Source of the DNA: Physcia stellaris
Lineage: Eukaryota > Ascomycota > Lecanoromycetes > Caliciales > Physciaceae
Direction: 5' to 3'
Assembly (NCBI GenBank): GCA_018902385.1
Contig: JABSSW010000075.1
Coordinates: forward strand, 1 to 64,000
DNA length: 64,000 nt
How positions within the stretch are numbered: the first letter of the stretch is position 1; every line of letters starts with the position of its first letter. Both the position numbers and the translations under genes were made by a program. This document shows, piece by piece, positions 38,267 to 50,102 of the stretch. The notes under the pieces were generated by a model. That model was not told where the DNA came from. It was given only the letters and a program-made list of their open reading frames with translations, and did no database searches.

Positions 38267-38437
38267 TGATACAAAAGAATGCGTTTGCTCGATTTGAATG
38301 TCAAAAAGACATTAATACGCATGTAATAAGTTGACGTTTCTATTGAAATATTTAGTTGATTTTCGATCATTTCTCTAGCTAGCGAATTAATGCATCGTTG
38401 ATTCCAATAATTGATGTTGATTGTTGTGACTTTTTCA
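38267..38437 (+). repeat. Right LTR of Gypsy fossil A
   Basis: It matches 20799-20968, is preceded by an A-rich tract that could be the polypurine tract, and is followed by GTGT (38438-38441), the same four bases as before the left LTR. Confidence 0.8.
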
Positions 38438-38577
38438 GTGTTGAGCGGCAAAACCAGCGCGTGCAGCGGATATCGGGGCTCTCGGGGTAGTCCAGCCCTA
38501 AGCCCCGCTCCCTAGGGCTCAATATAACCGCCCCAAACAATGAAAAGCAACCACCAGGTTGTGCACTTCTTTCCGCA
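38438..38577. promoter_or_regulatory. Very short upstream region between LTR and gene
   Basis: Only 140 bp separate the end of Gypsy A from the start codon at 38578. The segment is GC-rich, with no clear TATA box. The gene's remaining promoter must be here or in the LTR. Confidence 0.4.
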
Positions 38578-39390
38578 ATGTGCCCCTACACGCTCCCTCA
38601 AACTCTCGCGGCATTTCACTCATTCTACAACTTCCTTACCACCCTCCCCGCCGATATTACACCCGCCGTTATCCTCTCCCCTCCACCATCACCACATGGC
38701 TGGCCTTCCTTAACGGCATCTTACCTTTCGCCACTTCGAAAATCGCTATCTGTCATATCCCTGCTCCAACACTTGCCCTACATCGATGAGAACGCGTCAG
38801 GATCCACACAGTTAGCCTTCCAAACCAATGCTATCGATTTCAGAGGCCCCAGCACGCAATGGACTTTCGACAAAAGCCAAATCGAGGGTACGATGGAGCC
38901 GGTGGGCGCAGGTGTGATACCGGAGTGGGTTGTTTGCTTGACTAGCGGAGGAAGAGATGGGAGCTGGCTGTTGTTGGATACAAGAGAAGGCACCATCACG
39001 GATTTTATCCAGCAAGAGCGGCCTGAGCACGACGAGCCTGGAGAGGACAGCCCAGACTTCTGGCGTGCATATCATACCCTTCCAATTCCAGACTTCCTCG
39101 AAGAATGGAAGGACAAGTATCGCAGCCTGGAATGGATGGTGGTTCCGGAGAATGTGCACGATGCTGTTATTATTAGAAACGACAAAGCAGCGGATGTAAG
39201 TTCTATAACTGTACCACCTTCTCATCAATCACGACCACGAATGACAGTAACACTGACATTTGTGTCTTTGCTCTTCAACTAGGAAGTTCGAAAAATCTAT
39301 CATTCTTACGGCTGGCCTGACTCTTTTCGGCGCAAGGAGTGCCGAGAGGCGTTGTTGGAATGGGAGCGACGTCGCGTGAACATAGCTTAG
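38578..39390 (+). CDS. Conserved fungal protein of unknown function
   Basis: Two exons (38578-39195 and 39283-39390) encode 241 residues; the intron has donor GTAAGT and acceptor ACTAG and joins in phase 0. Conserved-looking stretches are AIDFRGPSTQWTFDKSQIEG, TSGGRDGSWLLLDTREGTIT, DSPDFWRAYHTLPIPDFLEE, YRSLEWMVVPE and, across the splice, VRKIYHSYGWPDSFRRKECR. These fit a widespread ascomycete family that I know only as hypothetical. There is no signal peptide or membrane segment, so it is probably cytosolic. The alternation of W-L-L-L-D-T-R strands with short helices recalls SMI1/KNR4-like folds, but this is only an impression. An ordinary gene, intact, surviving right next to the AT-rich block. 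Confidence 0.8.
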
Positions 39391-40600
39391 TCGAAAGGTG
39401 ATCTTGAAGTGGACACAATCATAAACACCGTTCAAGATGAGCCGATCAAGTGAGACGTATCCGAAAAATACATCAGACGTTCACAGCGAAGGACTAATGC
39501 TGCAACATGAACTAACGAGCAGGAGTGCTCATTTTGCGGCTGAAAACCCGAAATCAGAGGTCTTACAGGTTCAGATTTCGCACTCATTGTGCCTAGATAA
39601 TCACATGCTTTCACAATCTCTCTTTCGCGTCTAGGCACTCAAAGTAAGTAGGAAGCTCAGCTTGCTTGTCGAGTGAATGATTTTGTGAAAAATGTGCAGA
39701 AGCAATGATTAACGCTAACGTGTGAAACAGATTCGAGCAGTGACTCTGATATGTAAGGTCTGAAAGCGTCTGCTTCTGCTACAGTCATCTCCCTATGTGG
39801 AGATGCCGGCGGAGATGTCACATACATCTCTCGCGGTGCGAGGTTCCCTAGGGCCCAATAACGCGATGCTGCCCCCAATCGAAATGCGCAATCGATTATT
39901 TATCACCATTTTGCTTCTTAGGACGTAGAATTCGCTTCGAGCTTCGGCATGAGCCTTTTTCTATAAGTTCCACTCACAGGATGCAACGTTCATGAAGGCG
40001 TGAAGTCAACGAAGTGGCAAAACCATACCTAACGAACGACATGTACATCTTGAGTCGCTGCATTGATGCGTCCCATCTGGAAGAAGAGCTCGCTTGCCGA
40101 TATCTCGTTTCAATATATTGATTATAGTATAAGACAGATGAGATTTTGGTGGCTTGGTTGCCTCTTCTCATGCCCTTGGATAGTCCCAACCATATAGGTC
40201 CAGAAGATTTCAAAGACACGCTTTCATTCAGCTGCTCAGTCGCTCTTCTTCATCTCGCGCCGCGCTCAAGCCCCATAGCTCAGATCGAGCATCACCGCCA
40301 GCACAACTAGACATGGCATAGCTCTGGTTCTTCGGTATCGGTTGAGTTCTTTTGCAGGCCGCGCTTTATTGAAGATTGTAGCGAGTACAGAGGTGCGCAG
40401 GTAGAAACCAGCTTGTGGTACATGTCTGTACAGAGCAATCTTAATTTCCGTAGACAAGCACATAGAATAGCTACAGCCGCCTCAGCTGTACTCCAACATG
40501 AAAAGTCTATACCACCGCCATCTCAATTGACAGTTAGTCGACTACGAAAAGCATGAAACTGGCGAAACCCACTAACAAAAGAATTCGAATTCGTCAGTAT
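39391..40600. other. Intergenic, with dispersed repeat copy 2
   Basis: About 39463-39720 holds the second copy of the dispersed repeat seen near 13331-13600. The rest has short open frames on both strands without family resemblance. Confidence 0.4.
39463..39720 (+). repeat. Dispersed diverged repeat, copy 2
   Basis: Shares GCAACATGAACTAACGAGCA and a following block with 13331-13600. It starts about 75 bp downstream of the stop codon of the preceding gene. Boundaries are approximate. Confidence 0.5.
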
Positions 40601-40610
40601 CGCAGCTCAG

Positions 40611-40884
40611 CTAGACTAGTTGCAACGCTACTGGAGGCAGTCGGCGAATACTCTGAAGCGAGCCTTTGCGCCCCCAGACCACTCCCAGCAGCCCAAAAGC
40701 GAAAAGACCAGATACAAGCAATTTCCGTTGGTAAGGCATCTGCAGCCTCCAAACCATAAGAATGGGCAGAAGTAATACGCATATATCGACGAACGCGTTC
40801 AAGAATGCCATCACCACTGCAAGTGTCCCATTCACGCTGCATACTTGTCGATTGCTGTGTGGGCTGCACTGGGTAATGACACAG
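40611..40884 (-). pseudogene. Fragment of a fungal rhodopsin-domain membrane protein
   Basis: The minus-strand frame reads QCSPHSNRQVCSVNGTLAVV, then MAFLNAFVDICVLLLPILMV, WRLQMPYQRKLLVSGLFAFG and LLGVV. This is the family pattern of fungal integral membrane proteins with the rhodopsin domain: a C-x-x-x-N segment, a helix with D-x-x-V/I-L-L-L-P-I, then W-x-L-Q-x-x-x-x-x-K and another helix. Only two of about seven helices are present. Downstream the frame goes into unrelated sequence and upstream the earlier helices are missing, so it is a broken remnant of a host gene, not a full gene. Confidence 0.7.
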
Positions 40885-42721
40885 GGTTAGCATATATAGC
40901 CTCTACTCGCACATGGTTCTGCGATTACAAATCCCCTTAACCTTGAGTGGGACAGTCAAGGGCTTCATGGGCCAACGTGTAATCATGGCGACTCATCCGT
41001 GCCATCCTTTCGAGAAAGCTATCAGGGGGTCTAGGACCGCAAATTACTCTTTCTAGATCAAGAAACTGAGAGGTATCAAACTAAACTTAGTACCACACCC
41101 TCTCACAACGTCGCTAGATTGCAATTCATCAATTTGTGCCAGACATGAATTCTATGAAAGTTTACGCATTGATTGACTACACTCTAGCACGCCACTGCGA
41201 GCATGAGAGATTGTTTGCCAAGTAGCAAGATGATTTTCCAATTTGCTTGCCACGCATGACAAGAAAAATTAATGCTTCAAATAAAGACTTTTTCAACAGA
41301 CCCATGTCTATCATATTTTGTTGATCACAGGCCACTGAAGAGCCAACTGAGCCATCCAGAACTTGGGCTATGAATATGATTGCCGAACAGCACTCGGATT
41401 CAAAATTGAGAGAACAAAAGTCATCATGATGCAGATATGACATGTTCACACCGGCTAGAGCCATTCACAAACCTCGGGACGGTGATCATTCTGTTCCACT
41501 CAGTAGCGGTCATCATATGACTGACAATACAATAGATATACTAAATAAAAGTTCCAAAGTGAATGAGAATGTTTGTTAATCTCATCTGAATTTATGATAG
41601 AGCTTCGTCATGAAGATTCTGTAACCTGACGAATATTTGCCATGTGGAGGAGACACAGGAGAATAACACCTTGTTGTTTCCTGTACCAGGATGTAGAGTC
41701 TGACTTAGATACAACAATTTTAATGGTCATAGAAATTTCATACGTCGACCAAGCTCTCTCGACACCAAATCTGGAAAAGCCAGACGTACTGATCAGAGTC
41801 GCTCTTCTTCTAACTTGTCGGTTTTCTAGGTCCAAGATGGCGATCAACCCAATGGCGGAAAGATCTGGAAGTGATCGAGCTAGAGACCTTTGGAGTTTTT
41901 TTCGATTCGATTGATACTGACAATGCTGACTCTTCCAGCAGAATTGTGGAGATCCCGATTGCCCTAAATATGTTCCGAGTTTCCAGCACGAGATATGCCA
42001 ATCCGAACAGTAATTCGTCCTGTACGGAAATCAGCCTTACAGTTAAGTCAAAGACGATATTGAAAGTGCATAAAAGTCTGTTGGACCAGGAAATCTCGAC
42101 AAACGCACGAGAGGTTAATAAGGACGCGGGACGTGATCGGTTTTAAAGTGCTAGGACTCATTTATTTCGGCAATATCGTGAATTTCTGGACAAACACCTG
42201 TCATGGCCTAGACCAAGTGCGATCATACATTGAACTGTCGGGAAGATTTATTAATTTTGTAGGGAGGCAGGAAGGGTTCGAATGGGAAGTTTGACCATGA
42301 AGGAGCTCGACGCCCACGATGGAGCATTTTCTATTGTGATCGCATTTTGTGTTCATCCAGGAGTTTACTCCATAATCTGTATCAGTCTAATGAAATCCTC
42401 CTCATGTCATTCTGTCAAAAGGGAATTTTAGCTTTCGCTCCACGGCATCAACTGTCTCCGCACCAACTGCATTTGTACTTTCTGCGAGACAGGCCATGCC
42501 GCAGACGGCACCACTGTCCCTTCTCCCTCACATATTGTCGCGAAGACATGCTAACACGTAGTACACGTGCCGTGTCGAGCTCCAGATGCGATAGCAGGCT
42601 TGCCGCATCGAGTTGCGCTTGTTGCGCTTGTTGCGTGATAATACATAAGGTCCTGCAATCCCAGAGCCGATACCAATCTTCACGTTTCGTTTTGGAGAGA
42701 CTGGCAAGCAAGCAGGCAAGG
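40885..42721. other. Gene-poor region
   Basis: No supported gene. Overlapping open frames around 41608-42146 include a weak resemblance to a BTB-domain strand (LTVKSKTILKVHKSLL on the plus strand near 42030-42080), too short to call. The region has normal composition and may hold relics of lost genes. Confidence 0.35.
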
Positions 42722-43452
42722 ATGCATCTCCGAACAACCCTCTCGATTCTAGGCCTACTGCTTGGTAACGCGCACTCTTTACCTCAAAGCGTCTCTACAA
42801 GCAACACGACGCAGCTGGCGTCCTTGCTCGACAGTCCCGACTTCTTCACCCACATAAACGTTGATCTGAAAGCGATCGAGTCCGTCGTATCTAGCACAGA
42901 ACTACAAGCTCTTTCAGGCCAGTAAGAACCACCCTATTCCCTCTGACGGCAGCATCTCTAACCATCCCCCGCCCTCCCAATAGAGCACAATGGCCTCGAT
43001 TCCCACTCACAGTTCCCAATGTAGCAGTAACGGGCCCGCCCGAATGGCTCAACTTCATCTCTGCGGGAAACAAACTCAACTTTGAGCAACGATACTATCT
43101 CAATTGGATTTTAACCGCTGAGAAATCTGCCGCCATAGTCAGAGGGCTATTCAATTCTGACGCCACGTGTCAAGGGTTCTCCAGGTCTTTTGGCGGTCTG
43201 CATGTGAAGCTGGAGCCTCGCTCAATAATGGCGACGAATAAAGTCTGTCTGATCATGCTGGTCGCATTCTCGGCGATGTTGTACGCGTTCCAGGAGATAG
43301 AGTTTCTTTTCTGGTTTGGGTTCACTTTACCAGACACTTTACCAGCGGGGGATCATTATCCCCTGGGAAAGGTTACTGTTTGGGTGGATGGAGGAAAGCT
43401 GCCGGCTGAAGTAGCGAGCATGCCTGCAGGACAGCAGACGGCGACGAGTTGA
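42722..43452 (+). CDS. Candidate small secreted protein
   Basis: Two exons (42722-42921 and 42984-43452) encode 222 residues. The 62-nt intron has donor GTAAGA, branch CTAAC and acceptor AATAG. The start MHLRTTLSILGLLLGNAHS is a good signal peptide. The mature part (from LPQSVSTSNTTQ) includes LTVPNVAVTGPPEWLNFISA and ends with PLGKVTVWVDGGKLPAEV. Only two cysteines are visible. A hydrophobic stretch (VCLIMLVAFSAMLYAF) in the second half is odd for a secreted protein and may be a membrane anchor or a sign that a second intron is missing from my model. I do not recognise the family. Confidence 0.55.
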
Positions 43453-44461
43453 GAGCTGCGTTGTTAGGTATTAGATCTAGAGGCATTTAGGAGGCCAATC
43501 CAGCCACTCGGTTGACGGTTGTATTTATCTCTGTGTTGCAATTATAAAGCCCGAGCATGCTGGTTTTTCTCGATCGATCGTCTAGGGTTCCAAAGTACTG
43601 AGGTCGAAGATAATTGGAATTGTTAAGGATTGGCAAGCGTTTCGGATATGAGAAATATCATCCCGATGTCGATCTCCTTTCCGCTCCATAAGCAAATCAA
43701 TTCAGTGCGACTCTAATTTTACACCTGTTCTTGAAAGATTTCTGGGTATTAGTAGTTATCAGTGCAATGATCTTTGTGCGTCACGAGTGCATGTCGCCTC
43801 TTCACTCGAATTAGGTCTACGAGATCTGTTAGTATAATGTACGGCATGCATCCAGTCCGGTTGATTTTCCAAGAAAGCATACATAACTCAAAAGATAGGA
43901 GTTGTGGAGGCTTTTCAATTTCTAGTTAGACTTTGACATTCAGCCGATACTCTTGATCACGTAACGATACTCTTAACTCGACTCTTTTTTTTACTTTGTA
44001 CGCACTCACTTCTGGCAATTAGCAAACAGGATAATGCTGTCAGGCTTTCAGAAAGACAATGATCATGGATAGAAGCAACATCACCTGACTGCAATCCGTC
44101 CAAGATAATCGGCTTCTTAAACAACTGTATGGTGTCGATCTCAACCCAGGATTCACCGATCTCAATTCAGGCTTACTCGATGATTGATGCCTGAAGATCT
44201 GAAGCTCACTTTCATAAAGAACGTCAAGGACAATATCATCCCATGACTCCCGGACGACAATTCCTTCAGAGAGATCTGTCAGTGTTGAGCGACGCTGTTT
44301 TCGCGCATGCACAAGGCAACGAACATTCATCGATCTTGAATCTCTGTGTAACTAGCGGGCATGAAGTCTCTTTGAATGAGAGCTTTCAGAGCTACTTATC
44401 GTGACTTCTGGATCATCTCTCGAATTCTTTCGAATTGTTTCGTTCACGGAAACAAATATTC
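43453..44461. other. Intergenic before Copia fossil
   Basis: No supported gene. A minus-strand frame at 44040-44330 has no recognisable domain. The last five bases (TATTC, 44457-44461) match those after the far end of the Copia element (TATTT) and are the likely target duplication. Confidence 0.4.
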
Positions 44462-44605
44462 TGTAGAACTAGATGATCAATCAGAAATCGCCAAGAGTTT
44501 AGTAACTAGTGCGCACTTCAATGACATTAAATGTTAAAAATCATGTAAATTAACATTTCATAAAAAAACATGCAATCAATGACTTATTTATTCAGAAATT
44601 TTACA
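44462..44605 (+). repeat. Left LTR of Copia fossil
   Basis: 144 bp, begins TGTAGAAC and ends ACA; matches 49449-49592 at equal length. Confidence 0.85.
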
Positions 44606-47600
44606 ATTATAAATTCGAATCACGTTTATTGTTGCATTCAATACGTGATTTAATTGATTATTTAAATTTTCAACATTCGATTGTTTCGACAAATTAACAC
44701 GAAAAATCAAAACATCGCGAAAACATTTTTGTGTTTACATCTTTTTACAATCAACAACAATCAAGAAATTTTTTTTTATTCGTTCGTTCAGCACGATGAC
44801 GAATACGAAACGAAAATTCAAATTGAATTTTTTCAAAAATTGAAACGCGTGATTTTCGATCGTACGAATCAAAATCACAAAATATTCGATTTGAAATTTT
44901 ATCGATTTATTCAAAAATATTCGATCAACGAACAAATTTGAATTCGTAAAATTCAATTTTGATACACAACAAAATGTGAATTTCAACGAAAAGCATGTTC
45001 GATACAAAATCGCGTCGTCGAAATACAAAAAAAAATTTCAAAATTGAAAAAAACAAAAAATTTCATGACAAAAATAATCGATCACATTTACGATACAACA
45101 ACGATTACAAATTTCAATTTTATTCAAATCGTTGAAATTCATTCATGAATCGTTTTTCGTGTTTTCAAAATACGTTTTGCATTCATCGATTCGATCAAAA
45201 ATTTGAAATTGAAACAAAAATATAATCGTTTGATCAAAAATTCATTCAATCGTCAAAACATCGATGTTTGAATAAACGATTATTTGAAAATGTTGATTTT
45301 CGTTAAATAAACGAAAATTGTTGAAATCATCGATAACAAACGAACGTATCGTGATTTTTTATACGCAATCGACAAAATCGCATTTATTTTCGTTGAAATA
45401 TAATTATTTCAATTAAACATCGTAACGAATCACGAAACAACGTTTTTTATTTTTATCGAGATTTTTCGTCATCACATGCGCATGAAAAAAATTCGAAAAA
45501 AAAAACGATATTCAATTCGACATTCGCAATTGACGAATACGAACACACAAATTATCGAAACTTTTTTGACATTTCGTCATTTCGAAATCAAAATCAATTT
45601 CGAGATTTTTGTTATTGCGAAAAAAAACATTTTTACGACGATTGTTTTTACATTAACGAAAACATACGTTTAAATAATTTCAAATTGAAATCAAAAATTG
45701 TGACTAAAATAAAAAAAGCGAAAAAAAATTCAAAAAAAAAAACAAATAAAACAGAACATCAAACGAATTGACGAAAAACGTCAAAAAAACGATAATAACA
45801 AAAACAAAAAAATCGAAATAGAATTTTTCGTCGTCATTCACGTTAATGTTATAAAATCGTTTACAAACGATTCGTTTTCGTTAAGTTATTTTTTTCGTTC
45901 GTCGAAAATTATGAATCACGATTTCGACATTCACGTGATCAACAACACGATAAAACAACGTTTTCAAAAAAAACGAAATTGCACAAACGAATCGAAAATT
46001 ATATTCGACAAAAAATCATTTTTTATTTTGACATATGATCGAATGCGTATTAACGTCGATACGTTCACAAAAAAAAATCAATGAAATTTTTAAACGTCAA
46101 TTACGTATCAAATTTCATGATCAATATCGTCGCGAAAAACATTTTCGCAAACAAAAAATTGCATTTTAATACAATTTATGAACATTTGCACAAAAACGAT
46201 GCATCGATCGTTTTCGTGTCACGAATGAAAACACATTACGTTTTCGAAAATAATAAATTTGAAAAAATGAACATTTTCGCAATCATCGTGCGACAAAAAT
46301 TTATTTTAAAATGACATCAATTTTTCGTTCATGCGAATAATGACGTTATACAACATTTACAAAAAACAATTGAAAAAATGAAATTCATCAACAAAAATAA
46401 AATGTCATTAATTAACAAATGCGAAAAATGTGCATTTTTCAAAACACATCGAATTGTATTCAAATTTTCTGTAAAATTAAAAATTTCGAACAAATCGTTT
46501 TATCGTATTATATACGATTTCATCGATATGACAACGATTTTGAACAAACACAAATGAATATCGCACGTAACATGTTTCGAAATCGATTTTCACATGATAT
46601 ACACGCACGAAAATAAAAAACAAATCACGAAAATATTTATTCGAATTATTCATATCATCGAAATCAAATACAACGATAAAATAATATTTGCACGTTTTGA
46701 CGACGAACGTGCGTTAAACATTCAATGAAATAATTATTGCGTATTCAAGAATATTACATTTGAATTTTCGATCGTTGATATTTCAACACAAAACGATCAC
46801 AATCAACGATTAAATGACATATTGTTGATCAAATCACGAACAATAAAATTCGAAACAAATTTATTTGTTCATTTATGATCGTGAATCAATGAAATCGCTG
46901 ATTACATAATGAATCGTACATTTTTCAAGAAACATGAATGAAAAACATCGTTCGAAATGATTATCGACAAAAAGTCGAATTTTGTTCACATCGTTCAATA
47001 TGAAACAAAAGCATATTTTTTGAATAAAAATATTTCGAAAAAGAAAAAGATGAAAATCAAAACACACATCGATTTTTTCGTAAAATATGACAATATTAAC
47101 ATTTTTTTAATTTGAATTTTTAATCAACGAAAAATTATACGTACACGTGATGTCACATTCAACGAAAATTCACGTTATCGTTTTAACGAATTAGATTTAA
47201 TTCAATTCGTCAACGAGTTTTTTTTGATTAACGATACGTTTGACATATCGCAAAACGATTTCACGAAAATAATAAACATCGAATCAAACAACGACGAAAA
47301 TGTATAAAAATTAACATTTACGAAATTTATTATCGATCGCGATGCAAAGAAATTTTACAAACAAACGATTGAAAACGATTTTAAATTAAAATATTTATTC
47401 TCATTTGTTTCATTTTCGTCAAGAAATGAGAACACGTCAAATACGTTTGATTTTTCGTATTTTTCGTCATTTGTCGTTACAGAAAATTTCTTGTCATTTG
47501 TCGTTGCAAAAACAATAAAAAAATTATTTTCGTTTGCATCGTCGTTGAAAAAAAAAAAATCGAAACATTGAACGAAAACAACGATTGACGAAATCAATAT

Positions 47601-49448
47601 TCAATTTGAAAAATTCATTCGCATTCGCAAATCAAATTCGTTTCGAAATTTCAATTATTACATCGTTTTAAAAAATGCATTCGCAAAAAAAATGCGTTCA
47701 TTTTATAAAACATTTATGATTTCATTCACGAAAAAAAAAATCGTATCGTGACAATTTTTTCGTCGAATCACGTTTTTATTATTAAATGTTTAAACATTTT
47801 GAAATCGTCGATTTTTTACGAATCATTGACGTGAAAATCAAAACATTATCATCAAAACAAATTTGAAAAAAAAATTCATGAAATCATGTCAAACAAACAA
47901 AAAAAATTTCTATATTTATCACATAAATATTCAAATACAAATTCGACAACAAGAAATATTTGATAAAACACAAAATTCGATTGTGTGTTCGAAAAAATTT
48001 TCAACAAATCGAACAAAATGTTTACGCAATTACATTAATTATTAAAATTTTTCGAACATTAATGATTATAATTACAATTTTCGATTTGAACATTCGTTAA
48101 TATAACGCAATTAACGCATTCGCAAATAACGATATCAACGAATTCATTTATTGCAAATCGTTTGACGATTGAAAAAAAACAAACAATATGTTATTTTTTC
48201 TATTGAAAGCTTTTTATGAATTGAAACAATTTTCAACGTTATGATATCGTCATTTATCGATCATTTTCAACAATTTAAATTTAAATTTAAAACAAATGTC
48301 AAATATCGAATGTTTATTCATGTGCGATTACATGATTTTATTTTTTTTCGTGAACGATATAACAATCATGTATTATTTTCAATTTTTCAAACAAATCGAC
48401 GTTTTCGAAAAAAAACTTTTCGAAATTTACGAAATGAAAAACATGAACGAAATCGAATGATTTTTCAATATTCGCATTACACGCAATAGAAAACAACAAA
48501 CAACGTCGTTTTGTCAAAACAATTATATCGACAAATTCATCAACAAGTTCAACATTGATATGATCAAAAAAAAATCAAAATCATTTATATTCATTTATAT
48601 TTCGATGATAAAAAATGAAAATAATGTTATTTTTCAAAAAATTCATATGTATCAACAAAAAATCGATTTAGTCAATTTCGTTGCAACAACAATTCGATCA
48701 AACGTAATCGTTGCAATTTCGTTATTATTTGAATATTTTACGAATTTATTTAAACATCATGCGAAACAAACGATTCGAACGCTAAAATATTTAACACACA
48801 TCAAATATTACGTCATTGTTTACAAAAATCAAGCAAATTATATAATTATCATTTTTTTAATTTCGTCAAATGCGTCATTCGCAAACGATTTAAACATTCG
48901 TCAAAATTCAAATGAATATTGTTTCATGTTTTTCGACGATTTTATCGATTAAAAAATCACAAAACAAAAAACAATCATTATCAATTTCATCGAAATCGAA
49001 TTGTTGATTATGTCAATGACGATCAACATCAAAATGTGATAAAATCGTTTTTTTGAATCAATACAAATGAACATGAAAAAATTCATTCACATTCAATGCG
49101 ATAATTGTCAAATTATACGAACGTTTATCATGTTAACGATCAAATTAATCATTAAATTACGTCATGTCGATATACATCGTCATTGATTTCGTCAAAAAAT
49201 GCAAAAAAACACGATCAACATTCAATGAATTTTCACAACGAACATTTTGATCGACGATTTCATCAAAATTTTATCATTTTAAAAACAGAAAACATTCGTG
49301 AAATTAATTGATTTAAAATCTATTTCAATATCAGATTCGAAAAAAAACGACGAATTCGATCAATCAGAAATCGCATAAATCGCATCGAAAAATAAAATAA
49401 AACATCAAAAATAAAACGAAATATCAGATATTTTCTTTTAAAGAAATG

Positions 49449-49592
49449 TGTAAAATTAGATGATCAATCAGAAATCGTCAAAAACTTAGTAACTAGTGCG
49501 CATTTCAATGACATTAAATGTTAAAAATCATGTAAATTAGCACTTCATAGAAAAACATGCAAACAATGATTTATCTATTCAGAAGTCTTTCA
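49449..49592 (+). repeat. Right LTR of Copia fossil
   Basis: 144 bp, begins TGTAAAAT and ends TCA; partner of 44462-44605. Confidence 0.85.
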
Positions 49593-50102
49593 TATTTCTT
49601 CAATTTTCGGAATAACGTCCGAAACACGCGGCCAGATCCCTACAGTTAAAGAGTCCCGAGCGCTGTAAGCCAAAGCCCCAGGACTGTCTCAGAGTTACCC
49701 ACAGGCACCTATTGGAAGGGCCTGACCTCTTACAGTATCCGTAAATGTTGTTCAAATTTGATATCGAATCATTTTGCCAGATTTGTATTTATTGCCTACT
49801 AACTTTCACAGACCTTTCGATGATATCTGACAAGGTGTTTAGCAATTAAGTTGAAGGAATTCAGATGTTCAAGGAGGATCTGCGGGAGTTTGCGATGCGG
49901 GGAAGCGTAAAGAACGGGTGGGATGGACAGCTTCATTAATCAGTATGGCTCTTTTGAAGATTCCAGAGAGATCTTGCGCAGATGGACCATAGATGGTGCC
50001 TAGGTAGACGAGTTTAAAGGAGCGTCTTCAAAATTGGAGACCATCTGCGCTGATATCCTCTTTTGCATGGTCGAGAGAGGTAACTGCATGCGTAGACAAA
50101 GA
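49593..50102. other. Intergenic, 3' flank of IPK1
   Basis: Normal composition. No gene or RNA recognised. Confidence 0.45.

Larger units (their letters stand above)
20799..38437 (+). mobile_element. Ty3/Gypsy fossil A, host of two nested LTR elements
   Basis: The outer ends are direct repeats of 170 and 171 bp (20799-20968 and 38267-38437), each beginning TG and ending CA, flanked by GTGT on both sides. Without the nested insertions (24662-31372 and 34747-36687 plus their duplications) it would be about 9.0 kb. Parts read on the plus strand: gag-like region with a zinc-knuckle trace (about 21868-22490), protease and RT beginning (about 23050-24656), RNase H (about 32263-32532, with IMFMSFRLQNVETRYSNT), H2C2 and integrase core (about 33070-33900). 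A further coding-like region follows at 36704-38102. It is old, broken many times and inactive; RIP-like mutation prevents dating by LTR divergence. It is the oldest layer of the nest. Confidence 0.85.
44462..49592 (+). mobile_element. Ty1/Copia LTR retrotransposon fossil
   Basis: The element spans 5131 bp with 144-bp LTRs at both ends. Flanking bases TATTC and TATTT fit a 5-bp target duplication with one C-to-T change. Parts on the plus strand: gag-like region (about 44680-45150), integrase (about 46080-47150, after a C-x-x-C zinc segment near 46430) and RT/RNase H (about 48240-49260). The RT end is recognisable from IHMYQQKIDLVNFVATTIRS and the block starting HHAKQTIRTLKYLTHIKYY, which correspond to the Copia Y-x-x-x-I-G-x-x-x-Y/F-A-A...R-P-D-I and A-x-R-x-L-x-Y-L motifs, followed by ASFANDLNIRQNSNEYCF of RNase H. 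It is broken many times and inactive. Confidence 0.88.

Noticed and set aside
20799-38437. Long AT-rich open frames as host genes or organelle-derived DNA
   Set aside because: Where recognisable they match retroelement domains in the right order between LTRs. The base bias is explained by C-to-T mutation, and no mitochondrial gene was seen.
42030-42090. Possible BTB-domain fragment (KTILKVHKSLL)
   Set aside because: Only about a dozen residues resemble the family; no further BTB elements follow in any frame.
42270-42290. GGGTTCGAATGGG resembling a tRNA T-loop
   Set aside because: The last pair of the B box does not fit and no cloverleaf can be drawn around it.
44462-49592. AT-rich block as a centromere or origin
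   Set aside because: Equal-length LTRs, a near-perfect target duplication and Copia RT/RNase H motifs explain it as a single element.
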